A stretch of DNA of 64,000 nt from Psychrobacillus soli (GCF_006861775.1 NZ_VDGG01000014.1:84639-148638); one strand, 5' to 3'. Numbered from the stretch's first letter, positions 33,670 through 41,692 are shown. Numbers and translations are program-made. The notes: a model not told the origin generated them from the sequence alone.

Positions 33670-34401
33670 ATGGAGTTTAAAGGATCTAGCGTTTACGATC
33701 AAACGGATTTTTTAAAAAATTACATGACTAGAAGAAACAGAAACGATAGTCCAAATAATGCCATTGAAGGACCGATTATCTATGAATTAATTGGGAGCTT
33801 TCAAGATAGTAGTATCTTAGATTTAGGGTGTGGTGATGCATCTTTTGGAAAAGAGCTTTTACATTTAGGAGCAAAAAACTACACAGGAGTAGAAGGATCG
33901 GAACAAATGGTAGAAGTTGCACGCTCTAACATACTTGAACAAAATGGGACAATACATCTTGAAACTATGGAATCTTATGATTATCCAAAAGAGGTATTTG
34001 ATCTTGTAACATCTCGATTTGCAATCCATTATGTTGCAGACATTAACCGCCTGTTTAAAGATGTTCATAAAACACTTAAAGAAGGTGGAAGATTTACTTT
34101 TAGTATCCAGCATCCACTGACAACTTCGTCATTTGCTAGTAAGCAATCTGGGGATAAACGTGGTAATTGGATTGTCGATGACTACTTCCATGAGGGGGAA
34201 AGAAAAGAGCCTTGGATTGACCAAATAGTGGTTAAGTATCATCGAACAATCGAACATTATTTTAAAGCACTTAAACAAGCTGGCTTTTCAATTCTAGATT
34301 TACGTGAAGGTACACCCAAGCGTGAACATTTTAGTAGTGAAGATGAATTTGTTAGAAGACAACGAATTCCAATTGTACTGGCTTTTTCTTGTGTGAAGTA
34401 A
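33670..34401 (+). CDS. Class I SAM-dependent methyltransferase
   Basis: A methyltransferase of 243 residues from the ATG at 33670 (GAGGGGG upstream). The SAM-binding motif is SILDLGCGDASFGKEL, followed by YTGVEGSEQMVEVARSN (acidic ribose-binding loop) and FDLVTSRFAIHYVADI (motif IV). The C-terminal half with YFHEGERKEPWIDQIVVKYH and HRTIEHYFKALKQAGFSILD matches small-molecule methyltransferases of the YcgJ/UbiE-like group. The substrate is unknown; it stands alone. Confidence 0.85.
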   Translation: MEFKGSSVYDQTDFLKNYMTRRNRNDSPNNAIEGPIIYELIGSFQDSSILDLGCGDASFGKELLHLGAKNYTGVEGSEQMVEVARSNILEQNGTIHLETMESYDYPKEVFDLVTSRFAIHYVADINRLFKDVHKTLKEGGRFTFSIQHPLTTSSFASKQSGDKRGNWIVDDYFHEGERKEPWIDQIVVKYHRTIEHYFKALKQAGFSILDLREGTPKREHFSSEDEFVRRQRIPIVLAFSCVK

Positions 34402-34549
34402 AATAAACATCCTAATATTGAATGTTGAACTCCCATGAAAATTAAAAAAGTTATGTAAAATGAGTGATGTAAGTTTATGCTTACTATGTAATAATTATAT
34501 TGTAGGAATGTAAATTTCCAATTTATACGAAGTGAAAGTGGGGATCATA

Positions 34550-34990
34550 ATGGCAACGGGAACACATACAGTAGAAATTCCAGTAGATGTACAAGCAGTT
34601 TGGGATTATGTCAGTGATCTTGAAAAATGGGCAACGACGGTACCGGCCTATAAAGAACATGAAATCATCAATGACACGCAATCTTTTTGGACATTTGAAG
34701 GTAGTGTGAAAGGTATTAAAAAAACAATAAAAGCACAGGTAGATATTACCGAATGGAATGAACCTTCCAATATTACGTTTGAACTAAAAGGTTTAACAGA
34801 TAATTTTACAGGAAGCGGTCACTTTACAGCAGAAGAAGTTAATGGTAAAACTACAATGACTTGTACGGTGGAAGTTCATGCAGGCGGATTATCTGGCGCG
34901 ATGTCAACACCTATTATTAAATGGGCTGTTCCAAAAGTAGCATCTCGTTTAACGGAATCTATCGCACGTAAAATTGCAGTATTCTCCTAG
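34550..34990 (+). CDS. SRPBCC/CoxG-like START-fold protein
   Basis: A 146-residue SRPBCC protein started at the ATG at 34550 behind GTGGGGA. The N-terminal strand-helix (EIPVDVQAVWDYVSDLEKWA) and FWTFEGSVKGIKKTIKAQVD are typical of CoxG-like ligand-binding folds, as is the terminal helix ASRLTESIARKI. Such proteins bind hydrophobic ligands or lipids at the membrane; the role here is unknown. No operon partner is evident. Confidence 0.78.
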   Translation: MATGTHTVEIPVDVQAVWDYVSDLEKWATTVPAYKEHEIINDTQSFWTFEGSVKGIKKTIKAQVDITEWNEPSNITFELKGLTDNFTGSGHFTAEEVNGKTTMTCTVEVHAGGLSGAMSTPIIKWAVPKVASRLTESIARKIAVFS

Positions 34991-35154
34991 TTTCTAAAGA
35001 TTGGAAGTCGCTTCGTTTTGGAGATACTTCTTCTGAAGTAAAGATTGTAACATTCTGATGTTATGACGAAGAGTTTTACTAGAAGGTTTATATTTAACGG
35101 AAAAAGGGGCTGTTTAAATGAAGAAGCCACTGAAAAGTCCAGATAGTTTAACTT

Positions 35155-35199
35155 AGCGAGGTATTCGACGATTTAATCGTCGAATACCTCGCTTTTTTT
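35155..35199 (+). terminator. Very long perfect terminator hairpin
   Basis: AGCGAGGTATTCGACGAT and ATCGTCGAATACCTCGCT pair perfectly around a short loop, with seven T after. It lies between the SRPBCC gene and the IS1182-like remnant and may belong to either. Confidence 0.8.
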
Positions 35200-35239
35200 C
35201 ATTTATTATAGTTTTATTAAATGCAGGTGTTGTCCCAAA

Positions 35240-35823
35240 ATGATTTCTAACCAAGAAACGTTCAAGTTAAGTCCTTTCATGGCAATTTACGATATTGTCA
35301 TCCCAAAAGATAATATGCTTTGTTAAATAATTGAGCTAGTCGATTTTACATTCATATTAGAAGAATTGAAAACAAAATACTGTTTAGACTATGGACGTAA
35401 TGCGATTCCTTCGATTCGTATGTTTAAGTATTTATTGTTAAAGTCCATTTTTGATGTATCAGATGTAGATCTAGTGGAACGTTCAAAATTTGATATGTCA
35501 TTTAAATATTTCTTAGATATGGCACCAGAAGATCCAGTTATCGATCCAAGTTCACTCACAAAATTCCGCAGGCTTCGTCTTAAAGACGTAAGCTTATTAG
35601 ACTTGCTTATTGGGAAAATCGTTGAAATCGCACTTGAAATAGTACACAGACAGGTATGGAAATTAATACGGTAATTGATGACGCAGCATACTCTGAAAAG
35701 GCAAATATTAATTACACAAAAGAATCATCTGCGGGTCTTTTTGGCATGGAAATACAAGGTGCCACAGCAATGTTCGCGGTCAATCCTAAGCGAATACTCA
35801 CATTGTTAAGAGAAAAAGAATAG
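35240..35823 (+). pseudogene. IS1182-family transposase remnant
   Basis: The frame from 35240 begins MISNQETFKLSPFMAIYDIV, meets a TAA at about 35324, then continues as the DUF772-type N-terminal domain (DYGRNAIPSIRMFKYLLLKS, SSLTKFRRLRLKDV). A large internal part with the DDE residues is missing. The C-terminal end reappears in another frame (SSAGLFGMEIQGATAMFAVN, PKRILTLLREKE). The element is immobile. I could not fix its terminal inverted repeats. Confidence 0.7.
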
Positions 35824-35836
35824 AAAAGATCAAAGA

Positions 35837-35885
35837 AACAGGCAACTTCATGTTCAAAATCGAACAAGAAGTTGCCTGTTTTTGT
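35837..35885 (+). terminator. Terminator after the transposase remnant
   Basis: AACAGGCAACTTC and GAAGTTGCCTGTT pair, with an inner GTTC/GAAC stem, followed by TTTTG. Confidence 0.8.
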
Positions 35886-36019
35886 TTGAAAAAACGATAC
35901 GAATTTAAAAACGTAAGTTTTTCAGTGCCCTCTTGCACTGAGAAGGTTCTTTTTTGGCATTGATTTGTATAATTTGTATAGATAAAGGTAACAATAAACT
36001 TTAAAAGTACTTTCCGTTT

Positions 36020-36047
36020 ACTTTCAGTTTGTTGACAAACTGAAAGT
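36020..36047. promoter_or_regulatory. Palindromic operator of the toxin-antitoxin operon
   Basis: ACTTTCAGTTTGT and ACAAACTGAAAGT form a perfect 13-bp inverted repeat with a two-base centre. It covers the -35 box of the promoter, so bound antitoxin would block RNA polymerase. Confidence 0.75.
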
Positions 36048-36060
36048 TCGACGATATGAT
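36032..36060 (+). promoter_or_regulatory. Promoter of the toxin-antitoxin operon
   Basis: TTGACA and TATGAT are separated by exactly 17 bases. The transcript would start about 15 bases before the chosen ATG, giving a very short leader. Confidence 0.8.
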
Positions 36061-36082
36061 GGAGGTGAGAGGTGAGATGATT

Positions 36083-36733
36083 ATGCGTCCTACAGTAATT
36101 GAAAGAGAGATTTTAACTGGATCTGCTGCTCACGATTATACGAAAAAGATGGTAGAGACAGACCTAATAGTTACAGCTACATTGGTTAAGCACTTATTAT
36201 TTACAGTAAAAGGTGCTGAGCAGTATCGAAACGAATGGAATGAAGATAACTTATCTAATAGGGAGAAGCTTGTTGAATATTTTAATCAGTTATTGGTACA
36301 CATTTCAACGGAATCTATACTAGAAAGTATAGTAACATACTCAACAAGTGAAGTTGCTAAGTTTATTGGTGTATCACAACAAACGATTAATGCTTGGATA
36401 CGTGATGGGAAAATTAAAGGTGTTGAAAAGGATGGAAATAAGTGGTCTAAAATACCTGAAGAAGCTGAAGTTATTTTATCGAACGGAAAACGATTTACAA
36501 TTGCTACTTTAAAAGCTAATTGGGAAGTCGAAAACGAAGAACCTGAAGTAGATGAAATAACTTATCTAGAGCACTCAATAAAAGAATTAGAAGAAAAATA
36601 CGATGGTAAAACTTTCGAGGAAGTTTTTGGCGATAAAACTATTTTGGAATTAACGGAAGAAGACACAGATGCTTCGGTTTGGTTGTCGTATAAAGTGAGG
36701 TTGGAAAGTGCCAAAAAAGCTAGGAATAACTAA
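36083..36733 (+). CDS. Antitoxin with excisionase/MerR-like DNA-binding domain
   Basis: A protein of 216 residues from the ATG at 36083, eight bases after GAGGTG; earlier ATGs lie in or before the ribosome site. An N-terminal helical domain (AAHDYTKKMVETDLIVTATL) is followed by a MerR/Xis-type helix-turn-helix at about 86-118 (TSEVAKFIGVSQQTINAWIR, then DGKIKG). The acidic C-terminal part (EVENEEPEVDEITYLEHSIK) probably neutralises the toxin. It overlaps the toxin gene by 26 bases and should autorepress through the palindrome upstream. Confidence 0.75.
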   Translation: MRPTVIEREILTGSAAHDYTKKMVETDLIVTATLVKHLLFTVKGAEQYRNEWNEDNLSNREKLVEYFNQLLVHISTESILESIVTYSTSEVAKFIGVSQQTINAWIRDGKIKGVEKDGNKWSKIPEEAEVILSNGKRFTIATLKANWEVENEEPEVDEITYLEHSIKELEEKYDGKTFEEVFGDKTILELTEEDTDASVWLSYKVRLESAKKARNN

Positions 36734-37154
36734 AACAACCTTTAGCAACCTTGAAGTACGTTATGAACAAATTTATAGCGTATCATTTTCTGAAACACCG
36801 CAAGGACAATTAGGTCATAAAAAGGGTAGAGAAGTACTAGCAAAGATTAAATTTTTTGATGATGCTTGTTATCTACAATGTAGAGAAATCTTCGATAAAA
36901 ATAATTTGGTGGAATATTATTATGATTGGTATGCCGGCAACGGTACCATACTTCAAAAATTTCACGCTCATTATCATCCGAATGATACACCCGAGGAAGT
37001 AAAAAAGTTTGATCCTTGGCATTGGCATGTGCCTATAGATGAAAAAGAGAAAGATGGTCAACGAGTACCAGGCAAGGAAGGCTACACAATTGACGATGTA
37101 CTTGAAGAACATGTGCTACCACACATACTTCGATTGAAACGCTCTAAAAAGTAG
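36708..37154 (+). CDS. TumE/DUF6516-like toxin
   Basis: A 148-residue basic protein, starting with GTG after GAGGTTGG. The core (LAKIKFFDDACYLQCREIFD, EYYYDWYAGNGTILQKFHAH, FDPWHWHVPIDEKE, DVLEEHVLPHILR) has the layout of the TumE family: a small beta sheet with YxYxW and HxHxP-like motifs. Family members are toxins paired with a DNA-binding antitoxin. The YYYDWY and HWHVP residues are candidates for the active site. The overlap with the antitoxin gene supports a toxin-antitoxin unit. The target is unknown. Confidence 0.72.
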   Translation: MPKKLGITKTTFSNLEVRYEQIYSVSFSETPQGQLGHKKGREVLAKIKFFDDACYLQCREIFDKNNLVEYYYDWYAGNGTILQKFHAHYHPNDTPEEVKKFDPWHWHVPIDEKEKDGQRVPGKEGYTIDDVLEEHVLPHILRLKRSKK

Positions 37155-37191
37155 AAAGTTGGTTAAGGAACAAAACCAACTTTCTTTTTTT
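37153..37191 (+). terminator. Terminator of the toxin-antitoxin operon
   Basis: AGAAAGTTGGTT and AACCAACTTTCT pair around nine bases, followed by TTTTTT. Confidence 0.85.
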
Positions 37192-37307
37192 ATTATTCTT
37201 GTATATTTCACCTCTAGGTGTGTATGGTAACCGTATTATTATCTAATCTTTGCTATTTATGATAATTATGTTACAAAAACTTAAGTAATAGATTCCCTAT
37301 AACAGAT

Positions 37308-37399
37308 TTATTTAACTAATGGTGCCTTTAATGGAAACACATATAGTTGCTAAGACGGCTTTTTTTTCTTGTTCGACTAAGAGCAATTGAGTTCAATAT
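37308..37399 (+). repeat. Degenerate dispersed repeat
   Basis: TTTAACTAATGGTGCCTTTA at the left, a hairpin-like centre with GCTAAGACGGC and a T-run, then CTTGTTCGACTAAGAGC and TTGAGTTCAA at the right. Confidence 0.5.
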
Positions 37400-37494
37400 G
37401 AAATAATCGAAAGAATTTTTTTGAGATTAAATCATTTATAAATATAGACACCAAAATCCAGTATTGTATCTTCAGGGGAATTGGTGTCTATTTA

Positions 37495-38078
37495 CTAGTG
37501 CTTGTCCACATAATATTTGAGTATTTCTAATCCTCTTTGTAAGTCATCTAATGTGTTAGTGGAGGAAAGTGCTATACGTAGATAATGATACTTTGTCGTG
37601 CGTCCACTCATAAAACGAACTGAATGGAAAACACGTATTCCCTCGTTTTTTAAATCTGTTTCGATTTGTGACGTGTTCAAATGCGTTTGGATCGGTAGCC
37701 AGCGATAAAAACTAAGTGGATGTTCACCCACTTTTTTTTCTGGAAAATAATTCGTATAGATCTCATTCGCCATTTGTGCGAGTTGTTGCTTTTGATTAGC
37801 AATTTTAGATGCAACCCCGGACAGTATCAATTCAGTAATCACTTCTGCGTCGAGCGAAGAAGTTTTGACATTGTTCGTATATATGGACTGTAAAATCTTA
37901 TGATGAAAGGCGTCGCTATACACCATATAGGCTACACGTAGACCTGAGCAAATGGACTTTGAGGTTCCACAAATATATACTGTTTGTTCTGGTAACAAGT
38001 TAAATATTGGCTGCTTATAATCCTCTATTAACCCTGCTGTTAAAAAGGCGTGGATATCATCCTCTATCAAGATTAACT
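37495..38078 (-). pseudogene. Truncated MocR-type aminotransferase domain
   Basis: About 190 codons of the C-terminal fold-type I aminotransferase part of a MocR (GntR-family) regulator remain: [13 protein letters not shown] (PLP-binding Asp region), YICGTSKSICSGLRVAYMVY (the Schiff-base Lys is in TSKS) and FHSVRFMSGRTTKYHYLRIA. The GntR DNA-binding domain and the first half of the aminotransferase fold are gone. The break falls where an opposite-strand azlD fragment begins, so one deletion probably removed the 5' ends of two divergent genes. Confidence 0.75.
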
Positions 38079-38261
38079 GATGTTGGTCTCTTAGTTATCT
38101 ATTGTTTGAAAGATGTCACGCTTTTAACTGGCTCCCATGGTTTTCCTGAGTTGATCGGAGTAGCAGTTGTGACTGGATTACATCTTTGGAAGCGCAATAT
38201 GTTGTTATCGATAGCTGCTGGGACAATTGTTTATATGTTACTTGTACAATTCATTTTTTAA
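38076..38261 (+). pseudogene. C-terminal fragment of an AzlD-type amino-acid exporter subunit
   Basis: The last 60 or so codons of AzlD remain: [39 protein letters not shown] and [18 protein letters not shown]. AzlD works with AzlC to export branched-chain amino acids, and azlCD often lies divergently beside a MocR regulator. Here azlC and the N-terminal half of azlD are missing. Confidence 0.75.
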
Positions 38262-38289
38262 ATTAATTCAAACAAAGGGGATATGAAAA

Positions 38290-38745
38290 ATGAAGAAAAA
38301 AATAGATGAATTACACATTCATGAAACACATTACGAGGCAATTTTACAACAAGTAAAAAATGATCCTTATGCTCTTTCTTTAGGTATTCAGTTGACCTAA
38401 TTCAAAGCTGGTTTTGCGGAGGCAAAATTAGAAGTACAAAATCATATGGTCAATGCATATGGCACGGTGCACGGTGCCGTTATTTATGCTTTAGCAGATT
38501 TTGCTTTTTCGGTAGCCTGTAATGCATATGGAAAGACCTCTTTAGCGGTAAATACAACTATACAATTTATGGAATCAGCTAAACCTGGGGACAAGTTATT
38601 AGCCCATGCAACAGAGGTTAAACGTAATTATCGTACAGGATTCTATCGTATTGAGGTTTATCATGAAGAAAATTTGATTGCAACTATGGAAGCTATGTCT
38701 TACCGTAAGGACCATTATTTCATTGAACTTGCTGAAATAAATTAA
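38290..38745 (+). pseudogene. PaaI-family hotdog thioesterase with a nonsense codon
   Basis: The frame starting at ATG 38290 (AAAGGGGA upstream) reads KIDELHIHETHYEAILQQVK, then LGIQLT, then TAA at 38398, and continues as a normal PaaI-type thioesterase: MVNAYGTVHGAVIYALADFA (catalytic loop), VNTTIQFMESAKPGDKLLA and HATEVKRNYRTGFYRIEVYH. A single change from GAA to TAA would explain it (family usage has E-F there). The remaining ORF starting within the catalytic loop is unlikely to fold alone. Confidence 0.8.
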
Positions 38746-38798
38746 ATAACAGGTACTTAGCAAAACTAGGCTTGATCAAAGATTATTTTTTAAAATGA

Positions 38799-38940
38799 TC
38801 CTTATTGAACTAATGGATGCTTTAGTTAAACAAGGCCATCATTTCGATGGTCTATTTTTATGTCCAGAACATCAAGTAGTTTTTGGCGAGCCAGTGTGAA
38901 ATGTTACACTAAAACTAATGAAGCAGGTTAGCTGAATAAG
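38799..38940 (+). repeat. Dispersed intergenic repeat, type A, complete
   Basis: TTGAACTAATGGATGCTTTA, hairpin GGCCATC/GATGGTC with T-run, ACATCAAGTAGTTTTTGGCG, TGTTACACTAAAACTAATG and the right end GCAGGTTAGCTGAATAAG. Confidence 0.88.
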
Positions 38941-39000
38941 AAAGATAACATATAACTAAATATTTTCTAACAGAAAAATCATTAAGGGTGTGATAAATAT

Positions 39001-39150
39001 TTGTTAATTTTATATATAACTAGACATGGTGAGACTGTATGGAATACGCAAAAAAGAATGCAAGGTTGGAGTGATTCGGAACTAACAGAGAAGGGGATAA
39101 GTAACGCTGTATCTTTAGGAAGTTTCAATAAGAAAATAAAATTACTATAA
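39001..39150 (+). pseudogene. Truncated histidine phosphatase
   Basis: A 49-codon frame (TTG start, AAGGGTG upstream) encodes only the N-terminus of a phosphoglycerate-mutase-like phosphatase: LYITRHGETVWNTQKRMQGW and SDSELTEKGISNA. The catalytic RHG is present but the remaining 130 or so residues are lost. Confidence 0.75.
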
Positions 39151-39245
39151 GAAGGAATTAACTGGAGAAAAATAGTATAATTAATAAGTCTAAAAATTCA
39201 TTCAATATAATTTTTAGGTATTAGTTTTTAGAGGAGGCGTTCATT

Positions 39246-39293
39246 ATGACAAATAAAAGAATTTATGAATCACTACAAGGGGATAACGACTAA
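39246..39293 (+). CDS. Leader peptide, copy 2
   Basis: A 15-codon frame (MTNKRIYESLQGDND) with GAGGAGG upstream ends 47 bases before the acetyltransferase start. Its first five residues, the upstream GTCTAA-AATTCA stretch and the downstream TGTTTAGCGTTT hairpin match the leader of the cysteine hydrolase at 32231. Confidence 0.6.
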   Translation: MTNKRIYESLQGDND

Positions 39294-39312
39294 TTAACAA
39301 AGTTGTTTAGCG

Positions 39313-39337
39313 TTTCCCCGAATTTTGAAAGGGGAAA
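39313..39337 (+). promoter_or_regulatory. Shine-Dalgarno-sequestering hairpin before the GNAT gene
   Basis: TTTCCCC pairs with GGGGAAA. The 3' arm carries the AAAGGGG ribosome site of the next gene. Ribosome stalling in the leader peptide could open it. Confidence 0.65.
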
Positions 39338-39340
39338 ATG

Positions 39341-39796
39341 ATGAGTACAGAAAATGTGAGAATCGTAGAATTAAATGCAGAAAACTGGTACGACTGTTGT
39401 AAACTAGAAGTATCGCCAGAACAAAAAGATTACCTAGAGCCCAATGCTGTTTCAATAGCTCAGTCAAAGTTTGAGCCTACATTAAAGCCATATGCTATTT
39501 ATGCTGAAGATAAAGTAGTTGGCTTTTTGATGTACAATTCAGTTCAAGAGGAACTTGATGGTTATTGGATATATAGAATAATGGTGGATAAGGAACTTCA
39601 AGGCAAGGGGATTGGTAAAGCCGCTACTAAGTTAATGATTTCAGAAATGGCTAAATTACCGAATGCAGAAAAAATTGTTGTAGGTTTTCATCCTAAAAAT
39701 TTTGGAGCCTATAATTTATACGCGAGTTTAGGATTTATTGATAAAGGTGATAGGTTCGGTAAGGAAATGGCAGTTATAAAAAATATTACCGAGTGA
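39341..39796 (+). CDS. GNAT acetyltransferase (polyamine-acetyltransferase-like)
   Basis: A 151-residue GNAT enzyme; of two adjacent ATGs I chose 39341, six bases after AAAGGGG. The acetyl-CoA motif is MVDKELQGKGIGKAATKLM (Q/RxxGxG) and the C-terminal strand is NFGAYNLYASLGFIDKG. The N-terminus (VRIVELNAENWYDCCKLEVS) and LYASLGF are like BltD/SpeG-type spermine/spermidine acetyltransferases, which is suggestive only. The leader-peptide attenuator upstream implies an inducible detoxification role. Confidence 0.82.
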   Translation: MSTENVRIVELNAENWYDCCKLEVSPEQKDYLEPNAVSIAQSKFEPTLKPYAIYAEDKVVGFLMYNSVQEELDGYWIYRIMVDKELQGKGIGKAATKLMISEMAKLPNAEKIVVGFHPKNFGAYNLYASLGFIDKGDRFGKEMAVIKNITE

Positions 39797-39816
39797 CAGA
39801 TCGATAGAATATATCC

Positions 39817-39850
39817 GCAAGAAAGGACCATTATTTGGTCCTTTCTTACT
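39817..39850 (+). terminator. Terminator of the GNAT gene
   Basis: AAGAAAGGACC and GGTCCTTTCTT pair around seven bases. Confidence 0.7.
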
Positions 39851-39925
39851 GTACGAACGGGTAATTTAGTTTTAAATCATGGGTTGCTTAGGTCAACTCT
39901 TTTTCTATTGAACTATAGCAGGAAC
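39850..39925 (+). repeat. Dispersed intergenic repeat, type C
   Basis: GTACGAACGGGTAATTTAGT, then GGGTTGCTTAGGTCAACTC with a T-run, then TTCTATTGAACTATAGCAGG. The right terminus is poor. Confidence 0.65.
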
Positions 39926-39969
39926 ATACAATTATAGTAAAAAGGATGGAATGATTATAATAGCGAAAA

Positions 39970-40206
39970 GTGAAAAAGAAATTCTATTACTGCATAGCGA
40001 CAAAAATTTTACAACATTATTTCAGTGTTAATTTTGGAACATCACTTGCTGAAAATTGGATAGCTAAACAAGGTGGGGCAGATCATTCAGCATACCTAAT
40101 TGTAATGGAAAGTTCTATAAATAATTTCTTGGCTGCAGGAAGTATCCTTTTTGGGATTGGCCTCGCCACTATTATTTTTACTTATTACAACATACTTAAT
40201 ATTTGA
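39970..40206 (+). CDS. Possible small membrane protein, start uncertain
   Basis: The frame ends in a convincing hydrophobic helix (INNFLAAGSILFGIGLATII) preceded by GTSLAENWIAKQGGADHSAY. The first 20 codons look out of frame with their surroundings, and the GTG start lacks a ribosome site. A competing frame starts at 39953 after AAGGATGG. It may be a frameshifted gene. No family is recognised. Confidence 0.35.
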   Translation: MKKKFYYCIATKILQHYFSVNFGTSLAENWIAKQGGADHSAYLIVMESSINNFLAAGSILFGIGLATIIFTYYNILNI

Positions 40207-40218
40207 GGAGAATGATGT

Positions 40219-40698
40219 ATGGATTTTAAATATGTAGAAATATCAGATGCTGCTGTAATTCATGACTTAATGATTAGAGCATTTATGGAGTATATGGATG
40301 CAGTGCCACCCTCGAGTGCTTTAGAGGAGACGGTTCAATCAATATCAGCCTCTTTAAAAGAAGGAGAACAAGGCTTCATTGGTTATGTAGATCATAGACC
40401 TGTAGGAATGGTTCGTTTTCTATTAAACGAAAAGGGTCTTTATTTTTTTAGATTATCAGTTATCCCAGAAAAACAGGGGCAAGGTATTGCGAAAAAAATA
40501 TTAAAATCATTAGAAGACTATGCGATTAATAATGGAATTCACACATTATTTTGTAAAGTTCGTATGACTGTACCTAAAAACATTCAATTATATAGTTCAA
40601 TAGGGTTTAACATTTATGAAGAGGAAGTAGTACATAAGCCGAACGGTATAAGCATAAAAGTTGTTTCAATGGAGAAAAAGTTATCGTTCATCGAGTAA
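40219..40698 (+). CDS. GNAT acetyltransferase
   Basis: A 159-residue GNAT protein: LMIRAFMEYMDAVPPSSALE at the start, acetyl-CoA motif LSVIPEKQGQGIAKKILKSL, and VPKNIQLYSSIGFNIYEEEV at the end. GAGGAG precedes the ATG. It is different in sequence from the other two GNAT genes in the window. The substrate is unknown. Confidence 0.85.
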   Translation: MDFKYVEISDAAVIHDLMIRAFMEYMDAVPPSSALEETVQSISASLKEGEQGFIGYVDHRPVGMVRFLLNEKGLYFFRLSVIPEKQGQGIAKKILKSLEDYAINNGIHTLFCKVRMTVPKNIQLYSSIGFNIYEEEVVHKPNGISIKVVSMEKKLSFIE

Positions 40699-40756
40699 TT
40701 GAGAGTTATTTTATTAAAACACTGAAGAGAAAGAGGTTGTCGAGGAAACAAAATCT

Positions 40757-41032
40757 ATGTTTAAAGATTCATTTGAATTAGTTATGGAAAACAATCTTGC
40801 TATTTTCAAGGGAAATAAGGAACTAGATCTTCTAAATTATTTATTATTTAACTATGTGGATAAAGAGGGGAAGTTAAAATGGTTCTCTATTTTTTTGAGT
40901 AAAAATACTAGCCCTATTTTTCATTCTGAACATTGGGGTAGGGAATTTTTTGCACCTAATGTAAATAAAAAAGATATAGCATTTATTAAATCGGTAACGC
41001 CAAATGAAACAAATTTCAATCAATATAAATAG
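40757..41032 (+). CDS. Hypothetical protein
   Basis: A 91-codon frame with no family I recognise: FKGNKELDLLNYLLFNYVDK, KLKWFSIFLSKNTSPIFHSE, WGREFFAPNVNKKDIAF. A weak site (GTCGAGGAAAC) precedes the ATG. It may be an orphan or a fragment; its stop lies just before a repeat remnant. Confidence 0.4.
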   Translation: MFKDSFELVMENNLAIFKGNKELDLLNYLLFNYVDKEGKLKWFSIFLSKNTSPIFHSEHWGREFFAPNVNKKDIAFIKSVTPNETNFNQYK

Positions 41033-41045
41033 CGGGATTATCACT

Positions 41046-41078
41046 ACGTTACGGAACGAACGGGGCAGGATTAATGAT
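41046..41078 (+). repeat. Dispersed repeat fragment
   Basis: GGAACGAACGGGGCAGGATTA resembles a fused left-right end pair, degenerate. Confidence 0.35.
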
Positions 41079-41242
41079 TTAAAAACAAAAAATATTGGAT
41101 AGCATTTAATAAGGTTTTTTAGAACTCCGTCAAATGATTTTGAATATTCACTCAATAATGATCTGTGACTTAGAACTATTTAATGAAATAAAATTTTAAG
41201 TAGCCGATATGATCTTATTAAAAAGTGAAAGGAGGTTCTAAC

Positions 41243-41539
41243 ATGGAGTTTATCATGGCAAATGCACCTGTTGTAATAGTGGGAGGGATTGTAGTATTTG
41301 TAATTCTAAGGCTGAAACATAAATATAACCAAGGGTACCTAGGTAAGAAAAAATCGAAAGGCGCTCAGTTTATATTAGATAGTTTAATACCAATGGGAAT
41401 GCTTTGTGGCTGTGCTATCGGTGTGATTTGGGGCATGTTTTTCCGAATCTCTCTACTATCTACAGTTAGTTTAGGAGCTGGAATAGGTTTTTTATTTGGA
41501 TATTTTGCTTATGAAATTTATAGTAAGAAAAATAAATAG
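41243..41539 (+). CDS. Small membrane protein
   Basis: A protein of 98 residues from the ATG at 41243 (AAAGGAGGT upstream). Hydrophobic helices are at about 6-22, 45-65 and 70-90, with a basic loop KHKYNQGYLGKKKSKGAQ between the first two. No family is recognised. The strong ribosome site supports expression. Confidence 0.6.
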   Translation: MEFIMANAPVVIVGGIVVFVILRLKHKYNQGYLGKKKSKGAQFILDSLIPMGMLCGCAIGVIWGMFFRISLLSTVSLGAGIGFLFGYFAYEIYSKKNK

Positions 41540-41566
41540 TTATTTTTCTGAAACGGGCGCCTATCA

Positions 41567-41649
41567 AATTAGAAGAAGATAATTGCTTCGTACTTGCAAT
41601 TTCAAATACGAAAGAACAAAAACTGGTTGTAATGGAATGGTTTCAATAG
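41567..41649 (+). pseudogene. Short C-terminal gene fragment
   Basis: About 27 codons (KLEEDNCFVLAISNTKEQKL, VVMEWFQ, stop) without a start lie between repeat scraps CTGAAACGGGCGCCTATC on the left and TTCAACTAACGGATGC on the right. Parent unknown. Confidence 0.35.
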
Positions 41650-41665
41650 TTAACCATAAAAATTT

Positions 41666-41692
41666 TATTCAACTAACGGATGCTTAGTTCAT
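41666..41692 (+). repeat. Dispersed repeat left-end fragment
   Basis: TTCAACTAACGGATGCTTAG followed by TTCA. It supplies the last codons of the minus-strand gene that starts to its right. Confidence 0.5.
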
